Positions 33,737 through 45,738 of a stretch of DNA of 64,000 nucleotides are shown piece by piece. The position numbers and the translations under genes are program-made. The notes under the pieces were generated by a model. That model saw only the letters and a list, made by a program, of their open reading frames with translations. It was not told the DNA's origin and did not search any database. The stretch comes from Takakia lepidozioides. Taxonomy: Eukaryota; Streptophyta; Takakiopsida; Takakiales; Takakiaceae. Numbering within the stretch: position 1 is the stretch's first letter; every line of letters starts with the position of its first letter. Where the stretch lies: NCBI GenBank assembly GCA_030704615.1, contig CM060732.1:38609053-38673052 (forward strand), given 5' to 3'.

Positions 33737-33849
33737 CTTGATGACCACAGAAGTTACATCTTCCTCAACGCAGAAGGTGGTCCCAGAGCGCCGTGCAGAT
33801 TGCTCTGAAAACTTGCGGATTATGTCTAGCGACTTCGCAGATTGCTTCC
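33737..33849 (-). pseudogene. Ferredoxin-thioredoxin reductase catalytic-chain exon (isolated)
   Basis: After TTTATTTGCAG, 37 codons read KQSAKSLDIIRKFSEQSARR, then SGTTFCVEEDVTSVVIK. This matches the conserved N-terminal part of plant FTR beta (FSEQYARRSGTYFCVDKGVT in relatives), including the first cluster-region cysteine. The following exon with CPCRHYDDK and the other iron-sulphur ligands is not found. What follows is OSB-like. It is best seen as a stranded exon captured next to the OSB-PPR unit. Confidence 0.6.
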
Positions 33850-36058
33850 CTGCAAATAAACCATTCCACACGCAGGGCTCATTACTCTATAACGATGAAT
33901 TAAAGAGTGACAAGAAAGAGAACCCCGGTCAAGCTGTGAAGGTGAACCAAATACCCCCACCACACTTTTGAAGCACACCATAGCCGTACCAGCAAATGTC
34001 CCACTTACACAAAGACTTGCTCGTTCCTTTTCCTTTTGATCTCATCGGGCCTGCGCAGCTCATGGGTTCTCTCTCCTTCCCCGCACCCTTCCTAATTCAA
34101 GTATTTCTGCTTTCTCGTTATTGTTTTTCTCTTGCCAATTATTCTTGTTCTCGCTCTCGCTTCACTCTTCACTTCACTGTACACTGTGCTTGCAGGGCTC
34201 TGCCGGGAGTCCTTCCCGCCACGCTCCTGCCCCACTCCTGCCCACCAGGTCTGATGAGACTTCAGCCCGAGCTTCCATAGCCCTCGTGCACAGCTGACGT
34301 AATGTTATGATGTTGTCGACGTTTTTGTAGTATAGAAGGATTCTAAAGGAGTTCGTTGAAGGAGGCGGCTTTGGAACCATGTGCCTGATGTTTCCCGCCC
34401 ATCTTCTTTCGGAGCTTTGTAGTCCTTAATTGGAGATTTTGTTTAGTACAATTACCGTAAGATAGTAAAACGTTGCTCCCCATCAATCATCAGTATCTCA
34501 CGCTCACTCGTGGCCACAGCGTTTTGGGAAGGTAGGTAAGATGGAGGCTATAACGGGGAGCGAAGTGGGAGTGGGAGTGGGAGCTCTACTTTTTGCTGCT
34601 GCCATGGCTGCGCCCAAAGTAGACTGCTTCATTGCGGTGCTCTTGCATTGAGTGCATTGTACTGAGTGTCATCCAAGTCAGTTAAATTTGTCCCTCGTGT
34701 GTGCACGAGGCATGGATTGGGTGTAGTTGGTAAGCTTACGTCATTGGTTAGGATATTCACGAGATTAAAAAGATGAGGAGGAAGAATCAGTGAAGTGTCG
34801 AAATTGTGAGCACGAATGAGCGAGCATGAACATGAATTTCCAGGCATGACTGGAACACAAGACTGTATCAGATGAGTGGACCTGATCAATTGATTGATTG
34901 GACACTGCAGGACGTTGAGACTTGAGACTGTGTGAGTAGTGTGGCGGAACAACAAAACTCCCATGTTAGAAATGCTAAGGACGAGGGCAACTCAAACAGG
35001 ATCTATTCTGTTCATCTTTTCAGAGCCGAATCTCAGACCCCCTTGAGGACATTTCATGTCATGTTTGCCAAGGCAGAGCCAGCTGCCTTGCCCTACCTGC
35101 GGTGGGGTTAAAGCCGGGAGGTGGGTATGGAAAGCTTTGTCTCAGGTGAAGTTCATACTGGTGAAAACACCCAGCCTTGCCTTTGGCAAAATCTCCTGCT
35201 ACATGACGGGAAATCTGGCATTCCAAGCAGCTATGTGTTTCCCATGGGAGTTGCTGCTCCCATGCGCGGCTGGCCATTCAACATGATCAATTCAAACATG
35301 TTAGAAAGTGGAAAATGATCATGATGTCACTCTTGTAATTTGCATGATAGATGGAAAGAAGAACGGCACAGAACAAAATTTCAGGAAGAGAACTAGGAAC
35401 AACAGAGGGAGTTGATTCCCCTTTCCATGGAGAACGCAGCCAGCCTCTCTTGTAAGTGCACGACCAGAGACAGAGAGACATGCTGTTCAACGAAGAATAC
35501 GACAACCCACCATGTACTTTTCTGGATGTTGCTACAAACCAGCTATACTACAATATATGCTGTCTTCCAGTTACTCTCCCTTTTTCAAGTTAGGAGATCT
35601 GAGTCTATCCCAGTACCTCAATTTCTCTCCATCAAACACATCCAGGATAGACTAGTGCTCAGCCAATAGTAGGTGCTTCTCTCCATCAAACACTCTCACT
35701 CTATCTCACAAGTCTGCTGTCCAGACTTAATTTTATTGATCCTTGGCCGAGAGACGTCTTCTCCATTTAACACTTATTGTGAGCCTCTGGCTTGCTTGTT
35801 TTATATTATTGCTATCAAATATCTCTACTTCACCATTCATAACCTCAAGTCTAGCAGCAGTGGACCCAACTGTGAAGTCGATTTTACTTTCTGAACACCA
35901 GCTGTGCAGTTTTGACTAATCTCAACAGCCTCCGCTTCGTCAAGCAATTTCCTGGTGAAGAGCTTGGACTGATGCTGTGAGTTTGTGTTCGGATAGACAT
36001 TCAAAAATACCTTTTCGCCAGCGTTGGGGCTTTACCTTGCCAAATCTCTAAAAGGAGC
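33850..36058. other. Intergenic, with weak candidate exons at 34541-35145
   Basis: On the plus strand, 34541-34636 (MEAITGSEVGVGVGALLF, then AAPKVDCFIA, ending before GTGCTC) and 35024-35145 (after TTCATCTTTTCAG) could be two exons of an unknown gene. A CPTCGG motif lies in a second frame of the latter, reminiscent of DnaJ-type zinc fingers. No continuation was found, so no gene is called. The rest holds nothing recognisable. Confidence 0.25.
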
Positions 36059-38002
36059 TTAAGAAAAAACACCAAAAATATCATAGAGTTTGGTAGATCT
36101 AGTACTAGTGATGTCTGAATATGATTTAGACTCTGGGTATGATCGATAGGATGCATTATAATTAGACAGCCCATATACTGAATCCCCATCTCTGGAACAT
36201 GAAGGCTGTGCATATGACAATTCAGAAGAGGACCTAAATACAGGATCTTCCCTCTGAGAAGCTGATTTGTATGAAGAGGCAGCTTGAGTATACGAAGATG
36301 TGTACAAAGATCCATATGCAGGTGGTTGCACATATGAATAAGCGGAGTACACAGGTTCCATGTAGGATGAATTTGAAGGTTGTGAATGTAACGACTCTGT
36401 GGAGTGTCTAGATTCAAATGGGTTGTCAAAGAAGGACAAAGGGGTAACATATGGAAAGGTACTGTATGCCGATTCTTGATGCTCAATGTCACCGTTGCTC
36501 TCCTGATCTGCTGGTGCGTTTGTACCAGTGTCAGGTTCCTCCACTTGGTCTTGGTTTTCCAGTTGTGTGTTCAGCTCCAGCTCGGCTGGCTCGACGGTGT
36601 TCTCAGAAGCGTCTTGGCCCTGCTCATCAGCTGGGTTTTGCTCTTCGAGTGATGGTTCAGCTTCAGTCGGTGGGCTCAATTCAGCTGTTGCTTGTTGGGT
36701 CTCCTCACCAGCAAAACGTGCCCTCCGTTCCTCTGAGAGCCACTCTGCAAATCTGTTAAATACCGATATTCAGGGCAGACAGATGATGATTGTATTTGGA
36801 GGAGCAAGTGACAGTGCCAACATGACCAAGAATTTCAGTTACGAGAAGATGTTCTGCAAGACACACCTAGGAGCAGAACACATGGCTTCTGTCCAGTCCT
36901 GGCATACTTCTCTGTCACATAGTATTGGTACATTGCATGGCTGTTTTGAAAAGAAAGACATGAAAAAGCGCGATGCCATTCTAGTTGGATACTCAACCAC
37001 CATTGAAATTATCACAGTTTCCGTACCTGTGAATGGCATCTCGGTTTGTACCCGCATGGGGAATTGCCTCTAGCTTGCCAGTCTCAAAGTTGCGTTCTGA
37101 GACTGGTTCATCAAGAAGGCCTTTCCCTGTGGCAATCAGCTTCCACAAGTTTGATGGTGAAGAGTCATCTATTGGCGCTGCATCTCCAGGAGCGGTCTCC
37201 GTCTAGACACGTGTTCAAAAAATAAAGTTAGACTTAGGCATGGCAATGAAAGCTCACACTCAGACAATGCCCCACTACGGAAGTGTTGGGGATTAGGGAG
37301 ATAGCCGGCCTTGGCTTTTGTCCAAAATTTGATATACTTAGCAGCTTGGTAAATTGAGTCATGAATAGCTCCCACATTATAAGAAGGATGGAGGAAACTT
37401 AAGGTTGAGAGATTTTCTTAGGAAATGGGAAGTTTCAGACCTTATCTCTGTAACTATGAAATAGTCTCGATGAGGATGCCACTGAGGCTATACTTTTTAC
37501 TGCTATTCATTGCACATGGAATTCAAGCGCCAGCATTTTGAGATTTCTTTGGTGGAATATTTCGTTGGAGGGTGTATACCTGGATCCGAAGATAGTTGTG
37601 TTGTGAATCTTGAGACCTGAAGATGATGGAGAGGTTGTAGTCTACCATATCAGCACTCGCATTAAACACCATATCAACTAAGGGAGCCTCTCCTTTGTAG
37701 GCCATCCAGCCTACCACACCCCATTTGCCCACTTGCTTTGCATCATAGCACTGCATCTGCTGTCCCGTGCCAAGGGAGAGCACCAAAAGGTCCTCATAGC
37801 CCTAGGGAAAGTGAACAAAGCAGTGCCACTTCATTGGTTCCAGTGAAACAACCCCCTATCTCTATATCGTTACAGAACTGACCTTGTAGTTTCTCCCTTT
37901 TGTTTTGTTATTTATGTGTCTTGTCTCATAACATACACAGATCTATCTGCGTCATGTGGGCAATACAAAGTTTGACTCTTTGTTTCTTAAACACCTCTCT
38001 CC

Positions 38003-38035
<33 letters not shown>

Positions 38036-40970
38036 AACAGGTCGATTGATTCAGAGTCCACATGGGGAGACAATAGCTGCATCATGCAAGAAGTGGGACA
38101 GAATATCATTTCTTTTTCTCTCCGTGTACTGTGAGATGCCTACAAAATGCCATTTCCTCTAAACAGTGGATCTGGCTGTGCAACGACAGCCATGATACAC
38201 CTGCATTAGGGTAGATGGCTACAGCAGCAGTGCTTGAAGCAAAGCCATGCTATCTTGCATGTCATCAATACCTTGTGTAACTGGACTGCGTCAGCTGTGC
38301 AGCACCAAAGAAATTTTAGCCCAAGTAGGATATACTAAATTAAAATGCAGGACCAGTACTAGAGGGCTCGGTACCCCTCTTTCTCTCTCAAGGACCAGTG
38401 AGCCCCTTTCATAGAGTGTGTCTGAGTCTACATGCAGCAGGGACAGAGACAAAGAGCCACACCCTGTACTCTAAGCTCGTGACCCCAAAAACCCCAATGT
38501 CAGTCAGGTCCAACTTGATTGAGGCTTTAAGTTACTTCGAGGAAACAGCAGACTTGGGAGATTTAGAGAGAGGAAATCAAACATTTCTGACTTTGCATAG
38601 CTTTGAAGCAAAGGGCACCCAAAAATAGTCACATTACTAACCCCATAATCAACTCTGCCTGAGCAAGCACCACCTGACTCAACTTCCTTAATTGCCTCAG
38701 TGATTGCCACGTATGTCTGTCATATACACACACACCCATGTAACAGTCAGAGCCCAAAAGAATGCACCATGAGACAGTGTTTACTGTAGCCTTGTGACAT
38801 AGATCTGCACCCAGTTTGGGCAAACAAGAGGAACAGACACTACCTTGAGGGGCTCACTCCATTAGGGGAAACCTTGGTATAAATAATTGGATTGGTTGGG
38901 CATTCCAGATTTCCTGTAGAAATCCCTCAGTTCACACAAGCATCAAATCTGCTGAGTGTGAGCTGCCCAGCAATTAGACCCCAACAGGCCCAGGGCTTTA
39001 GGCTCAGCTTCAAGATTTTGAAAGTTGGTGGACAGAGGTGGAGGGACTATGTTCTTGATGGTTCTGAAGAGGGTCGCTCTCTAACGAGGACACCCCGCAC
39101 ATTGTATCAGAAAATGGATATTGTCTTCAGGCCGCCCCGCACATTGGGCATTGACAATCTCCCTTTCCTCTCTGCATCTGGTTTTTTGTTCAAAGGTAGA
39201 CTCGGCCCCCTGGTTTGAAATTCAGTCTATTCCCAAGGGTTGGTAAACTGGAAACAAGTTTAGGGAAGTTTTATGCCTGACAAAAGAATGTATTCCTGAG
39301 ACGTTTGGCTGTAGCCTTGTGGCTATGCAATGTTTTGTACATAACAAAGAGAAAGGTAGAGAGAAATGGAAAGTTCTCAGAAATGTAGTCCTCAATTTGA
39401 ACTCTAGCTAGTGAGAAGAAAAAATGTTGGTTAAGAAGAAAGAGGACTCCTCCCAGAGAAAGCCTAATTTATAGTGTCTCTTCATCCCCAAGGAATACTG
39501 CCCTCCGTTGGAAGGTGGACACTTTGAGCCCACCTAGGTTATGCACAGGAAAGGCACAAACACCCAAGCATTGGACTACCTGCTCTAGTGCCATGTGGGT
39601 TAACAGTATTAGTGAACCTACAGGATTGTTGACGGCAATTCCTCCATCAATCATGTGGTACTCTCGACTGACTGGCGGACTCTTCGTTGTGTCCGACACC
39701 GTGAATTCAACGGGAGGAAAATAAGTAGGAGCGGCTGATGTAGCTCGACACACATGTTTCATAGTCGCATTATCAAGATGGTCGTGTTTCGCCTGAAGAT
39801 AAAATTCAATCAGTCATCGTCGCAATGATACTAAATGAAAAGGTTGCGAATCAATTCAATCTCTACATGCACTACTTGAGTTCAAATGGTGGAACCAACG
39901 GCGTGTAAGAGAGGGAGAAGGAGGGATACCTTCCACGATGAGAAGAAAACAGGCTGCTGGATCCTGATATCGAAAGATGGAATGATAACGGAAGTGAGTG
40001 TGCTCTCCAAGCGGTCGTCGTCACTAAAGTACTGCGATAGCACGCCATCGAGACCTCTGGCTTTGTACTTTGGGCCGGTGAGTGCTGACAGATTTTTCCG
40101 GATTTGGGCAAAGGGACCCCTATTGAAGTCATCCCACTATCTCGACTCAAAAAGTGACTCGTATTGAGATTTCAGAGCAAATGCGCACTACTCAGAAACC
40201 CTTCAAGAACCTTATAGTGACACGGGCTTCTTCGTCGAACAATGTAACTCCAGATAAGAGTGAGACGAACTGTTGAAATAGTTAGATTTTCTCAACAGGT
40301 GTAGAGGTGAGGATTTTTCTTTGTGGTTGACATACATCCAATGATCTTGGACTTCAGATCGTTTCTTCTATCCACATGCTGTCTAATAAAGAACACAGAT
40401 CGGGGACTTCAGCTGAAAGCCATACCTGGCTTGTGGGAATATTTGACTGGCATATTTCTTGTAGAATTGAATCACTTCCCGAGCACTGCACAGTGGCCGT
40501 TTTGAGTTCTGTTTGCTTGGGGCGGCAATCATGGCAGTAATTAGACCTCCCGTGCTGGTGCCCGCAATGAGATCAAAGTAGTCCACCAGTCTCACGTCCG
40601 GTCCATCCAAACGCTGCTCAACAGGAAAACATCTTTCAGTCAAGGGAAGACATCCTGCTTAGGTCCTGCTTCTACCAATTACCCACGGGTAGATATGGAT
40701 GCACCCATTCAGTACCTGCAGCCTGGCTTCAAGCTCTTCCAGAATGATCGCAGGGATGAGGCCTCGCACCCCTCCCCCATCGATGCTCAAAATTGTAATC
40801 CGCCGGCCTTTGTCTCCGCCCGGCTTAAGCTGTTCAAATGATGTCGGCATACTTACCCTCTTGCGAGAGGGAGAGATTGGTGTGGAAGGGGGTGATGGGG
40901 GAGGCAGAGAGAAGCAGACCGACAGAAATCCTCCTTCTAAGTACTGTGAGGTCCTTGATCTCTCCGTCAT
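36059..40970 (-). CDS. Patatin-like phospholipase (pPLA-II type) with long C-terminal extension
   Basis: Eight exons join in phase: 40716-40970, 40426-40613, 39930-40119, 39622-39792, 38642-38716, 37580-37801, 37027-37202 and 36059-36752, all GT-AG, giving 656 residues (616 if MPTSFEQL at 40850 is the start). Patatin-like enzymes release fatty acids from membrane lipids in defence and oxylipin signalling. Key parts: oxyanion loop DGGGVRG, nucleophile [27 protein letters not shown], catalytic Asp in IDGG followed by NNP, and LVLSLGTG. The usual protein of about 400 residues would end near NRDAIHRFAEWL. Here the last exon adds roughly 210-230 residues, first acidic (Glu/Gln/Asp), then Ser/Tyr/Pro-rich ([16 protein letters not shown]), ending YDIFGVFS. 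Intron 4 holds LINE remnants. Confidence 0.9.
38003..38036. repeat. (TC)n microsatellite
   Basis: A CT-rich tract in the patatin gene region, ending TCTCTCAACAG. No LINE tail is attached. Confidence 0.8.
38770..39325 (-). mobile_element. LINE remnants, tail plus 5'-truncated copy
   Basis: On the minus strand, 39283-39325 is a LINE tail (ACAAGGCTACAGCCAAACGT, then AGGAATACATTC). Directly after it, 38770-39282 is a diverged 5'-truncated copy beginning near ACTTCCCTAAACTTGTTTCC and ending CACAAGGCTACAGTAAACAC. Both lie in intron 4 of the patatin gene, in sense orientation. This is a second head-to-tail pair, older than that at 20.0-24.6 kb judging by its divergence. Confidence 0.8.
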
Positions 40971-43240
40971 TAATCTGGTTAGTTCGCAGTATCGAGAAAT
41001 TCATACAAAACGCTCACTTTGCTGTTAAATCTCAAACTGGAAATGCGATGCATGGTCAGATCAGATCACAGCTTGGATGAAATTAAAATTCAACGATGCG
41101 CTTAGTGACCTGCTGTCGAGCTGACTCACTCTTGTAGCCAGCAAGATTTCTACGGGAAATTCGTGAGACACTTGAAAAATTACTTAGGAAATTGTCAAAT
41201 TCCTGGCCTCATGGGACGCAGCTGTGAAGGTCAACATCCTACTGGGGAGTTTCCGAGGACAGTACTGTGACCTGTCACCCAACTAAAACCCACCTACATC
41301 TGGGCAGGTCTACCCTGTTCCGGAATTGGTTCGAAACTGCAAGGGAAATCTGCAGACTGGGAAACCGAGTTCTGGACATTGCATCTGAAGCTAAAATATT
41401 CTCGTTGGCTCAGGAAACTGCAAAGGCAACGCTCCGGGGCTATCCGAAAGCGAATTTGAAAGCTTAGATTTCTCTCCCTCATCTTTCTCTATCCCACACA
41501 CATGCTACATCCTGGCATTCAGCAACTTCGTCTTAATTTGAAACGAGTGGTTTATAGCACGTATGCAAAGCGCACAGTAGTGAAGGACTTTCTTCGAGAG
41601 AGAGATCAGTCCTATTGCTGTGGATTGTATATTCTAAAATTATTGGTAAGCTTTTCGTCCGCGTGTGGTGTTTTGAGAAACGTGAGATAATGGACTCCTG
41701 ACTAGTACTGAGTCAAAAAGGATTCCGGCTTTACTTGACCCAAACCCAAATCTCCAGCAGTACCAGATTGATCGTGCAAACGGTGCCCAACTCAAGTAAT
41801 CACGAGTATATGAAACCAACCCTTTCGAGATTGACGAGGTGAGGTTTGAGCATTGTGGCACACAGCGGCAGCCTGGGACCACCAATCACTTCTGACGCTA
41901 GCCGGCCTACTTAACAAGCTTGATACTTGTCGAGCTTTGGCTTGGCCAGGCATTTAAGGACAAACTTTCTAGCAGCATGTTTTTATGATGCAGGCTATCA
42001 TCGCAGTCAGAAGATGTTTTGTTTTCAATCGCTGCCATATTGACTTCTGCATATTCTGTGGGGACCGCATGTGGGAAAGTGGGCCTTACATGTCAAAAGG
42101 ACGAGCCAGCAGCGGCGCATGCAGTGAGCTGGCCGAGGATCGGAACTTGCAGTCAGGTTCACAGGACTCGAGTCCATCCTTGCTGATGGGCTCTCCTTTC
42201 CTTCCGCTTCTAATCCTTCCACTCATGGAAAGTTTGTATTCTGAAAGGATCGATAGTCAAGAGTGGCGTAATCAAAGCTTAATCAGTCAAGACAAAACGA
42301 CAGCGTAGTGATGCAAGATGATGTTATGTAGCAGTGATGCTGTCGGTTTTCGGTTTGGCTGGGGAAGTGTGAAGCTACTTTTGGTATCCGTGGCATATGC
42401 CCAAAACCACAGTGCCCAGAGCACAAGCCCGCATGGATGCAAGAGAAAGCCAGATCGCTCCGTCACACAGGAGCACCACCAGCGCACCGAGTCCCGTGTT
42501 ATTAGACAAGTGTTAATTATTAAGTAAGGGCGCGAGTGCTTGGCGGCATATTATCGCAGGTGACGTGGCCACCCTCGCTGTTGCCGAACGTAATTTGTGT
42601 TGAAGAGGAATTCTCTCCCGATGCAGCCTGGTTGGAGGTAATTCAGTAAGAGGTAAAGCCAGTGTTGGTCTGGTATCTTGAATTGGAAATACCACAAGGG
42701 TCCTGGACCCTGGTATGCAGTGCTGAATTTTTTTAAGGCAGGTAGGTTTTCCAATAATGCAGCCCCTGATTTTTTCAAGTATGAATCTGGTATGCATAGA
42801 GTGGTTTTTTTTAAAAATCAATCCGGATATGAGCAATGGTATTTGAATGTCAATAACCTAGAAATATGAACTCAGATATAGTATTAAAAAATAAATAAAT
42901 AAAATGGTACTAGTATTCAAATGGCCATTTGAATATTCAAGAAAACCACAAGGGAAACTGCTCGTCTCATAGGATACCAACCACCATACAATTATACACT
43001 GAATCAGAATTGCATCCATAGTGCCTCATAAACGCTCCTAAACACATGAAACCCTGCATCCATAATGTCTATATGTGCATATTAACATGATACCCGAGCA
43101 GACCTACAGCAACGACTCGAGCCCTCGTAGGGGGCGGGGAAAGGAGAACCCTAACCGCTGCTTGTTAGGGGTTGGGGGGCCGCCGGGGAACTTGAGAATC
43201 TTTTGGTAGGGTACTACAAATGTTTACGGAACAGAGAACA
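40971..43240. other. Intergenic, no gene seen
   Basis: Upstream of the patatin gene. It should hold its promoter, but no clear element was identified. Short open frames here show no family resemblance and no splice-linked partners. A run of AT-rich sequence lies at 42.85-43.1 kb. Confidence 0.4.
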
Positions 43241-43249
43241 ATATATATA

Positions 43250-44178
43250 TATGACGCCAGCCGAAGCTAGCGTAAATAAGAGCCTCGTCACCGTGTGGGT
43301 ACTGCCCCCTTTCGGGGGTAGGCTTTATGGTAATAAGAACCAGTTACTAAGCGGCAAGCTGGCCGCTTTCAATCTTTCCTTTGTTGAGAATAATGGCTGT
43401 TAGTGAAGTGATGGCCGTGAGGTGTAATGTTCGTAATAGGGGGGTGGTATATTTATGAGGTAGTTTAAGGTTTTCTTTTAGGATTAGACTGTTGTGACAG
43501 TGAGCTCCCCCTCTCACACCAACGCTGATAATTGTCAGAGGGGCAGTGTTCCATCCATATTGACGGAGGGCTAGAACTAGGGGTTCGTATTTTTCACGTT
43601 TGAACATAATGGATTGGTCGGGATCTCTGTCATGACAGAAGACAAATTCAATTATGTGGGATAGTGAGGGAGGGGAGTGGCCCTGCTGGTGCTGCCGACG
43701 AGATGGGGAGTCCTTGGACAAAAAGAATATCTGGACATAATCTTGCTAGATAGAGGCATGGGTGATTAAAGCATGTACATGGTAGCAACCATGAAGATAT
43801 TGTGTGGTCCGGTGGCCTATCTTGAAATGTGCCTGTATTAATGAGGTTGTACCATCTAATTTTAGGATGTGTGAGAAGAAGTTTATGGAGTTGCCAAACT
43901 CCTTGATTATATCAAGTAATGTGAAGTCCATGGATAATGGGATGTTTACAATGGAGAAGTAGAGGGGGTTCAAGTGGGACATATTCCATGGCTAGTTCAA
44001 TCTAGCAAGTGATATGCTTCCAATATAGCAGCCTAGTGGTCCATATATGTAGGCAAGGCCAGCGTGGATCTGGATCTTTGGGTGGGTGCAGAGAATATCG
44101 ATGTATGGGTTACACTCGTCTACGGAAATATGTAGGTTGGATACATTTTTTGGTGGGCTAATGAAACGTTTGTCAGAA
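43250..44178 (-). mobile_element. Old retroelement, 3' part (interrupted by Gypsy)
   Basis: Minus-strand coding remnants with several stops: NLHISVDECNPYIDIL, IHAGLAYIYGPLGCYIGS, then YEPLVLALRQYGWNTAPLTI and ISVGVRGGAHCHNSL, ending LTAIILNKGKIESG. The frame runs on from 51114-51920 once the Gypsy element is removed. The last motifs resemble the C-terminal end of a reverse-transcriptase-bearing element family I know from plants, but I cannot name the clade. Near 43252-43345 the 3' end carries two strong stem-loops (ACGCTAGC..GGCTGGCGT and CCCCCGAAAGGGGG) and an (AT)n run. Confidence 0.5.
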
Positions 44179-44902
44179 TGTCACACACCTCACTTCGGTA
44201 AGCTCCCCTTCAAGTCATAGTTACTCGCTTTGATACGCGCGCCTAACTCCCAACCTGGCCCCCTGGCCAACTTGGAGCTTCGGCTGCTCACCGGGACATA
44301 ACGGTCCTCCTTTACTCTTCCAAAAGACCCTCCACCAATTTGGGCCTAATGGAAATTCCCTTTGGTAGATGGCAGTCCGGAATAGCTCCCCACTCCTTGG
44401 TCGCTTTCCGGCTCGCTCGCTTACTCACTAGTTTTTGGTCACCAACGGGCTTGCACCGTTCTCGGGGTTCCTACTCCCTATATATACTTCTGTGACTGTC
44501 CGCGGGAGTTTCACAAACAACCATGTCATTTTATGGCGAACCACCACGAAGACCCTCGACTCTCGGTGATGAGTCGCGGTGAGTCTTGGCCCACCCACCA
44601 CGGCCCCATTGGACCGTGATGAGTCCCAAGACTCCCCACGACTCCCACCACCAGGTCTCTACCCCATGGTGAGTCCTATGCCACCCCCACTAAGTCCTGC
44701 TAAGCTACCCCACCCCTTGTGGAGCCACCCCCACCGCAACCCGGTGTGTGGGGCTTCACCTAGTGAGCGTCTCCACCTCCTTGAGTGCATTGGGCACTCA
44801 AGGGTGCTTCAGCCCCCCGTACCTATCGCTGTCACTGCCCCCACCACAGGGGCAGCCCCTCCTGCGTCCCGACCCATGCCCTCAAGGCAAAGGGCCACGA
44901 CA
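44179..44902 (-). repeat. 3' LTR of the Ty3/Gypsy element
   Basis: A 724-bp LTR from TGTCACAC to CCACGACA, pairing with 50389-51113. It contains TATATATA in a promoter-like setting (about 44482). By eye the two LTRs differ at about 17 of their first 250 bases, mostly C/T or G/A, so the insertion is not recent. Confidence 0.95.
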
Positions 44903-44914
44903 CACACCCCTACC
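44903..44914 (-). other. Polypurine tract of the Gypsy element
   Basis: On the minus strand, GGTAGGGGTGTG lies directly inside the 3' LTR, the expected site of plus-strand primer formation. Confidence 0.6.
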
Positions 44915-45738
44915 AACAGGGAGTCGATGTCCTTATCCATTTTGTAGAAACAAACATCCAAGTTGTGGCATCCCACATCAAGGAGTTTGTTTCCGTACCA
45001 TGGTGTCCCATGGCAAAGAACCAAACCCCACACTTGACTCTACTCTCCACTAGCTAGTTCGGCCGACTTCCTCCAAGTCTCAGCCAAGGGTGGAGCCTCT
45101 CAAGCCCCACCTAGTGCACTCTTCTTGGCCTACTTTAAGGTCAAAAAACAATCGTCCCCGAGGATCGAATCGCCTTACTGCAACAACATTGCTTGCGACC
45201 GCTCATGATGCCGCTTTTGGCATCACCTTGAGCAAGGGTTCACCTTCAACCCTTTTTTACTAGGAAGATAACCTTGAACCAACCGTGCACCCCAATCACT
45301 ACAATTGGGTCCGTCTTGGAATGCTGGCCTAAGGTATGGGAACACGCCGAAACCGCACTACGACTTCGTCCCGAGGCTACACGATTATAGTACGTGAACG
45401 GAAGCACGTAGCTTCCGCGTTAGCCTGCACTACAAGGCAACCCCCTCGGTATCGCAGTTATAGTACACGCACGTGTCAGGTGCGCACTAGCACGTGAACT
45501 CCAAAAAAAAACGCAAGTTTCCTTGCCCCTTGGATGTGAGTCACCCGATTTCAGCACTGCACAAACACACAATTAATCCAATTTACCTCTCCCACTTTTG
45601 TAAGCTAGCATGCATTCTACACACTAGCCAACCATACCATGCATCACCATTCCAATCAAAATAGGAGGGCAACATTTAGAAACCATTTATAACAAAATTT
45701 GTACAACACAAGTTTTTGCAATCGGATTCCTGAGCTAG

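Noticed and set aside
33631-33849. A continuous FTR beta gene in one exon
   Set aside because: After VVIK the reading runs into an intron-like stretch and then OSB-like sequence; the CPC and CHC cluster ligands of FTR are absent.
34541-35145. DnaJ-type zinc-finger gene
   Set aside because: CPTCGG lies in a different frame from the open reading that joins the first exon, and no further exons were found.
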